Assembly: GCA_900543695.1 (NCBI GenBank)
Contig: UQSG01000026.1
Location: 1-39,234 of the forward strand
Direction: 5' to 3'
DNA: 39,234 nucleotides
Source of the DNA: an uncultured Clostridium sp.
GTDB taxonomy: Bacteria > Bacillota > Clostridia > UBA1212 > UBA1255
The notes beneath the pieces were generated by a model. It was not told the origin of the DNA. It worked only from the letters and a program-made list of their open reading frames with translations, and did no database searches. The translations under genes were made by a program, and so were the position numbers. Positions 1 through 7,406 of this stretch are shown one piece after another; positions within the stretch are counted from its first letter, which is position 1, and every line of letters begins with the position of its first letter.

Positions 1-2489
1 ACATAATCGGTGTAATGATCCTTATAGTTATCGCCGCAAACAGAGCAGGTGTGCAGGGAATAGCCCTGAGAGTTTTCTGTCGGAGGAATGATCGTTGTGA
101 CATAATTGTGCGGAATCATCGGAATAACTTCCTGCTCTTTCAAGGTTTTTCCACATACTGAACACTTCTCGCCCGCAGTAAGACCTGTGCTGGTGCAGGT
201 TGCCTTAACCTCCGGAATTTCTACCACAGTGTGTCTCATAGGAACTGTTTTTGTCTCCGAATAGCCGCATACAGAGCATGTGCGTGTGCTGGTGCCGTTT
301 GTATCGCAGGTGGGCGGAGTTTTCTCCTCCCAGAGACCAAAGGAATGCGCTGCAGGGATTTCTGTAATATCCGTTTTTTCATTACAACGGATGCAGTGAT
401 GCGATTTGCTTCCGGGCTCCGTGCAGGTGGCTTCTTTCTCAATCGTCCACTCAGCGGAATACTCGTGACCGAGAGCCGGTATTACAGTTTCGTCTTTTTT
501 AGCGTCACACAAGGTACAATGGATCGATTTTGAGCCTTCAGTGATACAATCGGGCGCAACATCAATTGTAAAATCGTCACCCCAAATATGTTCGTGGACA
601 GATACCTCATAAATGACGCGGTCATTTGAAGTATATGAATCCCCTACGCCGGGAATATATTCCGCTGTAATGGTATGTTCCCCCTCAAGCACCGTCCATT
701 CCAGCTCAGCGTATGCTATTCGGTAGCCGTTTGTTCCCACAGATGTCCTTGACAGCGGTGCAGTTCCAATTTTCTCTCCGTCCAATTCAAAGGACACAGA
801 ACCTCGGGGAGCCGGAGTTGTGATACCGTTCTTTCGCGAAACATCAAACGAGGCAACCAGCGTTACGGTTTCACCGCTTTCATATGCTTCGGGATTTGCA
901 GTAAGCGCCGCCGCGCTAATGGTGAATTTTCCGTTTTCATCATATGTGCCTTCGTATTGATTGGCGCCGCTTCCCGACACGGTGCAATTTGTAAAGGTCG
1001 GGGCAGTAGCGTTTGTCCCTTTTCCCGATGTGGACAGGATCAAAGTGCCTCCTGTGACATTTAACTTTCCGGCAGTTCCGTACTTTGTCCCGTCGTAACC
1101 GCCACCGATAGCAAAGGCTTGTGAGCCTGCCTTTGCCGTAACCTGTCCGCCACTGATCGTGACATCAAAGCCGTTGAGTCCCGAACCGTTTCCTGTGCCA
1201 CCGATACCGGCAGCATATTGTGCACCGGTAGCAGAGACAGTTCCATCTTCTACTGTAAGCGATGCATGGATACCTGCTCCACCATAATAGATTTGTTGTA
1301 TGCTCGGACTTCCACTTATACCATTAGTTCCTCTAACTTTTCCATTACCATTAAGACCGCCTATACCACCACTACCTCCAGTTGCTCCTTGTTGCCCTGG
1401 CCTTCCACCTTTACAATATAAATTTCCACCATAGACATTAACATTGACAGCAGACAATCCAGATCCGCCAGATCCACCATAGCCGGAAGGTCCACCATTG
1501 CCGCCATTGCCACCTACGCCGACTTGCCCTAAATTTGGACCATAAGCTTCACTATATCCGCCATTTCCGCCATTGCCACCGGTTCCACCAACACCGCCAT
1601 TGCCACCGTTTCCACCAGTTGCATATATTGTCCCAGCATATATTGTAACTGAACCCCAAACGCGAATAGCATCACCGCCAGTCCCTCCTGTACCCCCAGG
1701 ACCTCCTGTACCTCCATTGCCAGCATTACTTAGGTCCCAAAACCTAGTCTCCCAATTAAGGCCATTAGCTCCTCTACCTCCTGTGCCTCCAGTGCCTCCT
1801 GTACCTCCGTTTCCACCATTTACTGTTATTTGTCCACCTTTTATAGTTATATTACGAGCATATATTCCATAACCGCCATTGGAAGTATAGCCTTGGTATC
1901 CAGCACCACCATTTTTTTTGTAAGCCAAGCCACCATTGTTGACACCAGCGCTTCCATTTGTTCCTTTATTTCCGGTAGTACCATTTGATCCGCTAATCGT
2001 TATATTCCCATCAAGAAATTCCACATTCCCTGTTCCATATATTCCATGATCAGCTGTATTCGACGCTTTTCTTTCAACTTTCACAACGCCGCTTTCAATT
2101 CTCAATGTTCCATTGATGATGCTTATACCATTTAAAAATGTTGCAGTACCGGTACTGGTTTGTTCACTTTCGTTATATTGGCTGTCCAAAATTCTAACAG
2201 TTCTTTCCCCACTCTTGAACGTCAAGGTATTACTGCAAGTCAAATCATATCCATTGAGATCAATGGAATTACAAGACACTAAATCCGAACCTGTATAATA
2301 GATATCCTGCCACAACATGATATCCACATTTTCGGTACCAAGCATTTCACCGAATGTCGTTGCGTCATACACATTTACCGTTGTACTTTCTTCAGTTGAA
2401 ATTCCCTCTGAAATTGCCGACAATGCCGACACTGGCAGCATCGTTACTATCAGCAATCCACATAGAAGAAAAGATAAAAACTTTTTCAT
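1..2489 (-). CDS. large secreted glycine-rich repeat surface protein (3' end outside window)
   Basis: Partial: starts at ATG 2489 and stays open to base 1 (829 codons seen). The N-terminus is a signal peptide (MKKFLSFLLCGLLIVTMLPVSALSA). The order after it is: a parallel-beta-helix-like part (about 4001-type NVEFLDGNITISG motifs); a long GGN/GGT/GGx glycine-rich tract encoded at about 1990-1360; repeats of the AAGIGG...VTISGGQVTA type seen in Clostridia adhesins; an Ig-like module (about 920-600) with GSVSFELDG and GEHTITAEY, resembling Big_5; then at least five Cys-rich repeats (about 595-1) of the pattern ATCTEPGSKSHHC followed by CxxC. Function is probably surface adhesion or display (inference). 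No anchor can be seen because the C-terminus is missing. It starts 1 nt after the stop of the upstream gene, so it is very likely translationally coupled and under the same invertible promoter. Confidence 0.85.
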   Translation of the reverse strand, partial: MKKFLSFLLCGLLIVTMLPVSALSAISEGISTEESTTVNVYDATTFGEMLGTENVDIMLWQDIYYTGSDLVSCNSIDLNGYDLTCSNTLTFKSGERTVRILDSQYNESEQTSTGTATFLNGISIINGTLRIESGVVKVERKASNTADHGIYGTGNVEFLDGNITISGSNGTTGNKGTNGSAGVNNGGLAYKKNGGAGYQGYTSNGGYGIYARNITIKGGQITVNGGNGGTGGTGGTGGRGANGLNWETRFWDLSNAGNGGTGGPGGTGGTGGDAIRVWGSVTIYAGTIYATGGNGGNGGVGGTGGNGGNGGYSEAYGPNLGQVGVGGNGGNGGPSGYGGSGGSGLSAVNVNVYGGNLYCKGGRPGQQGATGGSGGIGGLNGNGKVRGTNGISGSPSIQQIYYGGAGIHASLTVEDGTVSATGAQYAAGIGGTGNGSGLNGFDVTISGGQVTAKAGSQAFAIGGGYDGTKYGTAGKLNVTGGTLILSTSGKGTNATAPTFTNCTVSGSGANQYEGTYDENGKFTISAAALTANPEAYESGETVTLVASFDVSRKNGITTPAPRGSVSFELDGEKIGTAPLSRTSVGTNGYRIAYAELEWTVLEGEHTITAEYIPGVGDSYTSNDRVIYEVSVHEHIWGDDFTIDVAPDCITEGSKSIHCTLCDAKKDETVIPALGHEYSAEWTIEKEATCTEPGSKSHHCIRCNEKTDITEIPAAHSFGLWEEKTPPTCDTNGTSTRTCSVCGYSETKTVPMRHTVVEIPEVKATCTSTGLTAGEKCSVCGKTLKEQEVIPMIPHNYVTTIIPPTENSQGYSLHTCSVCGDNYKDHYTDY

Positions 2490-2490
2490 G

Positions 2491-3270
2491 TCACCCAACC
2501 TCTTCCTCTTTAATAATTTTTATAATTCTACCGGCAAAACCATCTAACGAATTTTCAAATCTTTCCTGTTCTTTTTCAAATCGAATATTTTCCTTAATTG
2601 TTTTTATTGCTTCTTCTATCGAATCACGGCGAAGTTTGGGCGGAACCCATTCTTTCGACCAGAGGTCTTCAAGGCTAATTATTTTACGCAATGTTTTGTA
2701 TGCTTTTGTTTTTTCCTGAGCCTCGTCGTCAAAATATGTTTTCATGCTTTGATTTGCCAAACGGGCAGTAGTCGGTATATAAAAAATGTTTATTCCGTCA
2801 GATTGGTTTTCACGGTTAGTAAGTAGCAGTCGTTTCTTAGGAAAACACAACCTCCCTATCTGCAGCGAAATATGTATTTCATTATCTATTTTACTTAATT
2901 GGAATATTTCTTTAGGTTGTAAACCAGCATAGGTTATTTTGTCATTCACAAGCTCGTTTTCATATTGCCTAAATAAATTCCGCTTTTGAAATGATTTGCC
3001 TGATCTGTTTAAAACAGCCCCCTGTGTATACAGTTGAAACGGGGGTTCTGCTTTGGCAATCACCTGAACCATATGATTCCCCACACTGTGAATCAGCAAA
3101 ACGCAGGACAAATCCTCGCTATGCATATGTGGATTAATTGTGCCATACGGCGTAATATAAATATAATATTTTCCGTTGTCTGACCGAAAAAAATTAATTA
3201 CTTCATGCGGTAAATTGCCGTTATTTACTCCGTATTCTCCAGTAAAAATACTATTAAGCAGAATCTTCAC
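2491..3270 (-). CDS. uncharacterised 259-aa protein, first gene of the phase-variable operon
   Basis: I do not recognise a named domain. Start chosen at GTG 3270 because GGAGG (3279-3283) lies 8 nt upstream; the frame is open further up to an ATG at 3477, but that start has no good ribosome site and lies inside the invertible segment. The N-terminal half has NLPHEVINFF and DNGKYYIYITPYGTI, and LLIHSVGNHMVQVIAKAE, which read as strands of a compact soluble fold. From memory similar HEVIN...DNGxxYIY proteins occur in Bacillota without known function; this is unverified. The C-terminal 60 residues are highly charged and probably helical (EEAIKTIKENIRFEKEQERFEN). No signal peptide or membrane segment. 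Its stop is 1 nt from the start of the surface protein gene, so the two form an operon. Cytoplasmic; a regulatory, nuclease or modification role cannot be decided from the sequence. Confidence 0.8.
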   Translation of the reverse strand: MKILLNSIFTGEYGVNNGNLPHEVINFFRSDNGKYYIYITPYGTINPHMHSEDLSCVLLIHSVGNHMVQVIAKAEPPFQLYTQGAVLNRSGKSFQKRNLFRQYENELVNDKITYAGLQPKEIFQLSKIDNEIHISLQIGRLCFPKKRLLLTNRENQSDGINIFYIPTTARLANQSMKTYFDDEAQEKTKAYKTLRKIISLEDLWSKEWVPPKLRRDSIEEAIKTIKENIRFEKEQERFENSLDGFAGRIIKIIKEEEVG

Positions 3271-3273
3271 AAG

Positions 3274-3283
3274 CCTCACCTCC
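3274..3283 (-). promoter_or_regulatory. ribosome binding site that fixes the start of the 259-aa gene
   Basis: On the minus strand this reads GGAGGTGAGG, with GGAGG 8 nt before GTG 3270. It lies just outside the left recombination site, so it serves the operon in either orientation of the switch. Confidence 0.75.
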
Positions 3284-3297
3284 ATATTTTTTAACAG

Positions 3298-3325
3298 ATG
3301 CAACATAATCGGCATTATGTAATAA
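3298..3325 (+). repeat. left recombination site, Xer/dif-like
   Basis: Left arm ATGCAACATAA (3298-3308), spacer TCGGCA (3309-3314), right arm TTATGTAATAA (3315-3325). The 18-bp core 3303-3320 is the exact reverse complement of 3564-3581. The half-sites ACATAA/TTATGT around a 6-bp spacer resemble XerC/XerD dif sites. Confidence 0.75.
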
Positions 3326-3497
3326 ACGCAGGCTGAATTTTTCCATTTAAGACTACCGAATCTCCACAAGCCGCAGACCAAACTAAAAATAATCGCAAAA
3401 AGCCCGGCCTTTTCGAAATTCACGTTGAAAAGGCTTATCGGTGCTGCTTTTTTTTGACAATATCCCCAAAAAATCATACTTTTCTTCGCTGAACTGC

Positions 3498-3526
3498 TTG
3501 TAATTTCTTTTCAGTTATGATATATT
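3498..3526 (+). promoter_or_regulatory. promoter inside the invertible segment, currently pointing right
   Basis: TTGTAA (3498-3503), 17-bp spacer, TATATT (3521-3526) preceded by TGA, giving an extended -10. Expected transcription start is near 3533. It now reads through the right site into the terminator at 3587-3610; after inversion it would drive the 259-aa/surface-protein operon. Confidence 0.65.
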
Positions 3527-3536
3527 GACATCAATA
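3523..3536. repeat. small inverted repeat over the -10/start of the switch promoter
   Basis: TATTGA, two bases, TCAATA: a perfect 6+6 dyad overlapping the end of the -10 and the predicted start site. Its position suits a repressor operator, but the protein is unknown. Confidence 0.35.
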
Positions 3537-3558
3537 AATAGGTTTGGTGTGTTCCGTT

Positions 3559-3586
3559 ATGCAACATAATGCCGATTATGTACTCA
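3559..3586 (-). repeat. right recombination site, Xer/dif-like, inverted partner
   Basis: On the plus strand: arm ATGCAACATAA (3559-3569), spacer TGCCGA (3570-3575), arm TTATGTACTCA (3576-3586). The spacer is the reverse complement of the left spacer, so recombination between the sites should invert rather than delete. Left arms of both sites are identical over 11 bases on the same strand. Confidence 0.75.
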
Positions 3587-3610
3587 GCCGCCGGTTTCGA
3601 CGGCTTTTTT
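3587..3610 (+). terminator. rho-independent terminator facing the switch promoter
   Basis: Stem GCCG/CGGC extended inward by CG/CG past one mismatch, GTTT loop, followed by six T on the plus strand. It lies between the right recombination site and the 3' end of the recombinase gene, so it would stop the OFF-orientation transcript before it runs antisense into the recombinase. Confidence 0.65.
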
Positions 3611-4455
3611 CATAGGAGCAGCCGCATATGTTCCATCTGTCTGCGGTGCTCATCTCCGGTTGAAATGATATAGATCCGGGTAGTATTGATACTGCTGTGG
3701 CCTAAAATATCCGCCAGCTTGGCGAGATCTTTTTCAATACCGTAAAACACACGGGCAAACAAATGCCGCAGATTGTGAGGAAATACCTTTTGCGGATTTA
3801 CCTCCGCCTGCTCGCAAAGGCCTTTCATCTCCCGCCAGATATTGGTGCGGCTCATCGGCTTCCCTGTGCGGGTGATAAAAATGGCGCCTGACTGTATATT
3901 CTGCTCTGCGGCATAGCGCAGCAGCTTTTTCCGCAGCTCCTTTACAAGGAACACCGACCTTGTTTTTCCTTTGAGGGAAACAACCGCCTCGCCGCGCTTT
4001 GCCGCTTCCACTGTGATATATTGCAGTTCGCTCACTCGAATCCCAGTTCCGCAGATGGTCTGCAAAATCAGGTTTAGCCGCTCGTTGCCTTTTTGCTTAG
4101 CAGCATTTACCAGTCGCATATATTCCGCTTTGGTCAGTTCCTTTTCTTCGGGGCAGTAAATCTGCCGCTGGAGCTTGATGGATTTCACCTTGCAATCCGA
4201 CCATCCGAGAAATGAAAATAGGCTGTTCAGACTTGCCAGCATGGAGTTAATGCTTCGAACAGCATAGTTTTCGGCAAGCAGCCTACTCTTGTAAGCAATG
4301 ACCTTTCCCTTTGTGATTTCAGCACCGCCTAAATATTCGGCGAACGCTTGCACATCCCGCAGATATTTTTCTACGGTGTTTTCGCTTTTCTCTTCACTCC
4401 TGAGATATGCGGAAAAATCCGCAATCCTATTTTCTGTTAAAATTCGTCCTTTCAT
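3610..4455 (-). CDS. tyrosine recombinase (Xer/phage-integrase family), probable invertase of the adjacent switch
   Basis: 281 aa, the usual length of XerC/XerD-type enzymes. N-terminal SAM-like core-binding domain about residues 8-90; catalytic domain about 105-281. All catalytic residues are present: R140 (GTGIRVSEL), K164 (LKGKT), H227 and R230 (PHNLRH), H253 (LGHSS) and the nucleophile Y262 (TTRIYI). Such enzymes cut and rejoin DNA at paired half-sites around a 6-8 bp spacer. Start ATG 4455 has GGAGGT upstream. Its 3' end is about 25 bp from the right inverted site, and no phage or conjugation genes accompany it, so a dedicated DNA invertase for the promoter switch is the most likely role (inference). 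The chromosomal XerC/D itself is less likely, since the protein is adjacent to its own apparent sites. Confidence 0.9.
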   Translation of the reverse strand: MKGRILTENRIADFSAYLRSEEKSENTVEKYLRDVQAFAEYLGGAEITKGKVIAYKSRLLAENYAVRSINSMLASLNSLFSFLGWSDCKVKSIKLQRQIYCPEEKELTKAEYMRLVNAAKQKGNERLNLILQTICGTGIRVSELQYITVEAAKRGEAVVSLKGKTRSVFLVKELRKKLLRYAAEQNIQSGAIFITRTGKPMSRTNIWREMKGLCEQAEVNPQKVFPHNLRHLFARVFYGIEKDLAKLADILGHSSINTTRIYIISTGDEHRRQMEHMRLLL

Positions 4456-4604
4456 TTTGATTTACCTCCGGATATCTATTTTATTCGAAAAGTATGATTC
4501 AAGAGTGGTCCTCTCCATTTTAGGAAGGAATAGCCGCTTAATCGACTGTGTGGATTTCGGGCATAAAAAGAGTCCCATGGGTTAGCAGCGTAAAAATTAT
4601 GCTT
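4456..4604. other. upstream region of the recombinase gene
   Basis: Contains the ribosome site GGAGGT near 4468 and an AT-rich stretch without a convincing sigma-A promoter. Bases 4487-4499 (minus strand AATCATACTTTTC) repeat 13 bases present inside the invertible segment at 3472-3484 on the plus strand. Confidence 0.4.
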
Positions 4605-4965
4605 TTCTAACGAGCTTTTTTTTCCTTACCGATCCCTTCTCGTATCAGTTTCTAATGCAGTTTCCCCAGCGCACGGCGGTAAGTCTTGTCCGTTGTATCG
4701 GTGGGGGAAAACTAAGCCGTGATCGACGGCAACATCCAGGAATGCCCCTGTCGGTGTGGTTTCTTTTGGGCTTGCCGTCCTCATCGAATCCTCGTTATCA
4801 TAGTAATAGATAGAATAACATTCCATACAGAAGCCGAGATGTGCCGATGCCATTGCGCTTTCATAGTAGTTCGGATTTTCAAACGCCGCCAGGATTGCTT
4901 CGGCTCGCTCTATTTTGAAAAACAGTTTTTCCGTATCTGATATATCCCCGCGGCGATTTCTTCAC
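4605..4965 (-). pseudogene. degenerate coding remnants of unknown origin
   Basis: Minus-strand fragments in different frames. One runs about 4930-4626 (AEAILAAFENPNYYESAMASAHLGF...) without a ribosome site; another, ending near 4608, reads TDKTYRRALGKLH, stop, KLIREGIGKEKK, which recalls a C-terminal winged-helix. Frames are interrupted and no whole protein can be rebuilt. I cannot name the ancestor. Confidence 0.45.
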
Positions 4966-5007
4966 GGCCGTCCTCGCTGTCCTGAACGGCCTATTTGCCA
5001 TGGCAGT

Positions 5008-5500
5008 CTATAACTGCACATTCTGCATTCCTGACCGTATGAGTTCAGCGGTATCTTTTTCACTTATATCGATCGCCTGTGCAATTTTCTGAATGGTTGC
5101 GCGATCTGCCTTGCCGCCGGATCCACGGAATAACCGCATCGTCTTTTTCAGCCGCGAATATTCATCGTTTCTCTGAACGGTAAAGCCCGTGCGCATGGTA
5201 CGGATATATTCGTGCACCTCTCGCATTGCAGCGTATTGCTTGTACGCAATAAAGAGGACACCGCAATTCAGATCGTAATCGTGCAAGGCGTTCAGCATAT
5301 CGATGATATACGCCTGCTTGGTATCCGAAAAACGCCCGTACATCGCATATTCCCGAACAAATGTCATGGTCTTGTCATTGACCGTGACCGTGCGCTCATA
5401 GTAACGCAGAAGCCAAGCGATATATTGATCGTCCTTTTCGGAAATGTAACCTGCGCCGGCGTTAAACGGCGTCTATGCGGTTCCTTTTCCCATTCTTTCG
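5008..5500 (-). pseudogene. frameshifted remnant of an accessory gene
   Basis: An open 119-codon piece starts at ATG 5367 (MTFVREYAMYGRF...) and ends at 5008, but clear coding sequence continues upstream in the same frame (AGYISEKDDQYIAWLLRYYERT) until a stop near 5475; further upstream the reading continues in another frame (EAAAAKEWEKEPHRRR). The C-terminal part (ATIQKIAQAIDISEKDTAELI) looks like a small helical domain. So this is probably one gene with a frameshift. Family not recognised; neighbourhood suggests a mobile-element passenger. Confidence 0.5.
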
Positions 5501-5547
5501 CGGCGGCCGCCTCTCCCGAATTAAAAAGCGGGGGTTATTTTAACCTC

Positions 5548-5691
5548 TTATCCGCTTCGGCGCAGAGCCGCTCTTGCAAATTCTTCCGTTATGGTTTTCC
5601 TGCCGTTCTCGGTTCGGATAGCAGAACAACGTCGGTTATACAAATCCACAGCGGGATCAGCAGCGGCAAACTCCTTGCGGTTGCTTGAACT
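5548..5691 (-). pseudogene. C-terminal fragment of an unknown gene
   Basis: About 47 codons without a start (EFAAADPAVDLYNRRCSAIRTENGRKTITEEFARAALRRSG, split by the stop at 5548). It lies directly upstream of the 5008-5500 remnant on the same strand, as in a decayed operon. Not recognised. Confidence 0.4.
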
Positions 5692-6041
5692 ATTTAGTCT
5701 CAATTTTATTGTCCAACTTTTGGGGCAATTCCTTTTTGCCTATAAACCTGGATTTCATGAGGCCCGCGCTTTTGCTTTACTGGCCGCCCCCGGACAGAAC
5801 GATGATCTGCCGCTGATTTGCCTCGCGTTTCCCGGCAAGCAAGGCGTGCGGCTGGTATGCAAACGCAGGCAGGGCACAAGATCGCTGTTTGACCTGGAAA
5901 CAGCGTCAAGCCTACAGGTTTTGCGGCCCGCAGGCTTCACCGCCTGTTTTTGTTATGTTTTACGCAAATTTCATCAAATAAAGATATATGAAATAGTTGC
6001 GTTGGGATAATATTAGATGGAAATTCGTTCGATCTGTATCC
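5692..6041. other. non-coding or decayed stretch before the flavodoxin gene
   Basis: No convincing gene on either strand. A CAGGC/GCCTG hairpin followed by five T (5931-5951, plus strand) may be an old terminator. Confidence 0.4.
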
Positions 6042-6051
6042 GGAGGCATAC

Positions 6052-6594
6052 ATGAGAGGAATCATTCTCTATCAGTCAAAATACGGCGCTACAAAGAAGT
6101 ATGCAGCTTGGCTGTCAGAAGCAACGGGATTTCCTATACAGGGAATAAATGCTGCAAAGGCGTCTGATTTGCGTCAATATGACCTGCTTATCGTTGGCGG
6201 CGGAATCTATGCTTCGGGCATAGCGGGGCTTTCCTATTTGAAGAAAAATCCAGATATCTGGAAGGGCAAAAACGTTCTCGTGTTTTGTGTGGGAGCATCT
6301 CCTTACGAGGAAACGACGTTCAAGGAAATAGTGCGTCATAATATGAAGGGAGAATTATCCTCCTTCCCCTGCTTTTATTGCCGGGGAGCCTGGAATATAG
6401 CACAAATGAATTTTTTGGATAGAACGCTTTGTAAACTGCTCCGCAATGCGGTGCGGAAAAAGGCTCCGGAGGATTATGCCCCCTGGGAGGCTGCGCTCAT
6501 GGAAGCAGGCGACGAAAACCGTGATTGGACAGATAAGAAGTATTTAGAACCGATATTGGCCAAAGTGAACGCGTTGTTGTCAAAGACATTTTGA
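6052..6594 (+). CDS. flavodoxin-domain protein (HemG/Flavodoxin_5-like)
   Basis: 180 aa. The N-terminus MRGIILYQSKYGATKKYA is the flavodoxin FMN-phosphate loop (YxSKYGxT), followed by LLIVGGGIYASGI and VLVFCVGASP, as in the flavodoxin-like proteins related to protoporphyrinogen oxidase HemG. Expected to bind FMN in the cytoplasm and carry electrons; the real partner is unknown. A mid-segment SFPCFYCRGAW with a CxxC is typical of this clostridial subgroup. Start ATG 6052 has GGAGG 5 nt upstream. It is intact although it lies among decayed genes, and a 53-aa gene follows 18 nt downstream. Confidence 0.8.
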   Translation: MRGIILYQSKYGATKKYAAWLSEATGFPIQGINAAKASDLRQYDLLIVGGGIYASGIAGLSYLKKNPDIWKGKNVLVFCVGASPYEETTFKEIVRHNMKGELSSFPCFYCRGAWNIAQMNFLDRTLCKLLRNAVRKKAPEDYAPWEAALMEAGDENRDWTDKKYLEPILAKVNALLSKTF

Positions 6595-6612
6595 GGAAAG
6601 GCGGGCTCCGAA

Positions 6613-6774
6613 ATGTACAAAGCGGTAGTGATCGAATACTCCCCAAAAGCAGAAGATATGGCGAAAAAAATAGAAGAAAAGGCAAACGAGATATCGGAAG
6701 AAGGCCTTGATCTGATTACCATGTCTGTTACAGGCTCAGCAAAAGCAATTTTGGTATTTAAAAGCGAGAATTGA
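6613..6774 (+). CDS. small protein, 53 aa, DUF4177-like
   Basis: Reading from ATG 6613 to TGA 6774: MYKAVVIEYSPKAEDMAKKI then a helix and ITMSVTGSAKAILVFKSEN. The plan (strand, helix KIEEKANEISEEGLDLI, strand, strand) fits the small DUF4177 type of protein. An AGGAAAGG-like ribosome site lies in the 18-nt gap after the flavodoxin gene, so the two are probably cotranscribed. Function unknown. Confidence 0.6.
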   Translation: MYKAVVIEYSPKAEDMAKKIEEKANEISEEGLDLITMSVTGSAKAILVFKSEN

Positions 6775-6849
6775 GCTTCGGGCAGCAAAGCTGTATATGA
6801 TCTCTGTAGCAGCGTACCCACTTGGCGCAAAATGCTCCGACGCAAAAGG

Positions 6850-7050
6850 GTGTTTGTACACAATCAAAAAGATTTCCATCATCGCCAAAAAACAGAGCGT
6901 AAGCGTACATTAATTTATTTAAAAGCTTATAATTATTGGGATATTCTAAGATACCTGCGCGGGTAATATGAATGCATTCATCAATATTTCCTCCGTGAGA
7001 TCTTTTTCTCTGCGAAGGCGCTTTACCGTCTCGCCAATATAAAGCTGAAT
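6850..7050 (-). pseudogene. fragment of a TPR-type transcriptional regulator
   Basis: The minus strand reads NIDECIHITRAGILEYPNNYKLLNKLMYAYALFFGDDGN (given here as segments IDECIHITRAGILEYPNNYK and LLNKLMYAYALFF). This is the tetratricopeptide-like C-terminal part found in many clostridial XRE-family regulators. The helix-turn-helix domain is absent and flanking sequence is degenerate, so it is a remnant. Confidence 0.5.
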
Positions 7051-7079
7051 ATTGTTTCCTCCATTTAATTTTAATCGTT

Positions 7080-7406
7080 ATGACCATAATATCACGCTTA
7101 CTACTAGAAAAAATATCTCGCAGGATCACCTCCGCTGCCGACGAAAAGACAAAGCTTGCCCACGAATTAGGGCATTGCATAACAGGAGCATTCTACAGCA
7201 TCGATTTCCCCTTCGATATTCGGCAGCGCCATGAAAATCGCGCCGACAAATGGGCAATCAAAAGGCTCGTCCCAGAAAAAGAACTGGAAAAAGCCGTCGC
7301 GGACGGTTATACGGAAATATGGGCGCTTGCCGATTTCTTCGGCGTGACAGAGGATCTGATGCGCAGGGCAGTAAGCTGGTACAAATTCGGCAACCTAGAG
7401 TCATGA
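7080..7406 (+). pseudogene. N-terminally truncated ImmA/IrrE-family metallopeptidase
   Basis: From about 7131 the sequence is a good match in style to ImmA/IrrE proteins: ADEKTKLAHELGHCITGAF with the HExxH zinc motif, RHENRADKWAIKRL with the third ligand region, and VADGYTEIWALADFFGVTED. Family members are about 130-150 aa with a conserved N-terminal part before the HELGH helix; here only MTIISRLLLEKISRRIT, which is unrelated in appearance, precedes it. These peptidases cut the ImmR-type repressor of conjugative elements; no repressor remains here. Most likely a dead remnant of an integrative element. Confidence 0.65.

Larger units (their letters stand above)
3298..3586. promoter_or_regulatory. 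putative invertible promoter segment (phase-variation switch)
   Basis: Two identical 18-bp sequences lie in inverted orientation 243 bp apart, next to an intact tyrosine recombinase gene and directly upstream of an operon with a surface protein. The segment contains a good promoter that now faces right, away from the operon. Inversion between the spacers (about 3309-3314 and 3570-3575) would place it about 80 nt upstream of GTG 3270, reading into the operon. I found no convincing leftward promoter in the present orientation, so the assembled state is probably OFF. The layout matches known tyrosine-recombinase promoter switches (fimS type); that this one flips is inference. Confidence 0.75.

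Noticed and set aside
1..18. ACATAATCGG at the window start, like the recombination sites
   Set aside because: Only 10 bases match, the other half-site is missing, and it lies within the Cys-rich repeat coding sequence.
1573..1872. Plus-strand proline-rich reading frame (PPVPPTPPLPP...)
   Set aside because: It is only the complement of the GGN/GGT repeats of the surface-protein gene; no ribosome site.
3380..3420. GC-rich AAAAGGCCGGGCTTTTT inside the switch as a terminator
   Set aside because: The arms mispair in the centre and leave no loop.
3271..3477. N-terminal extension of the 259-aa protein through the left site (MIFWGYCQKK...)
   Set aside because: No good ribosome site for ATG 3477, and the start at GTG 3270 has an ideal one. 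A changed N-terminus by inversion is possible but not supported.
5931..5951. CAGGC/GCCTG hairpin with T run as an active terminator
   Set aside because: Short stem with no live gene upstream; kept only as a comment.
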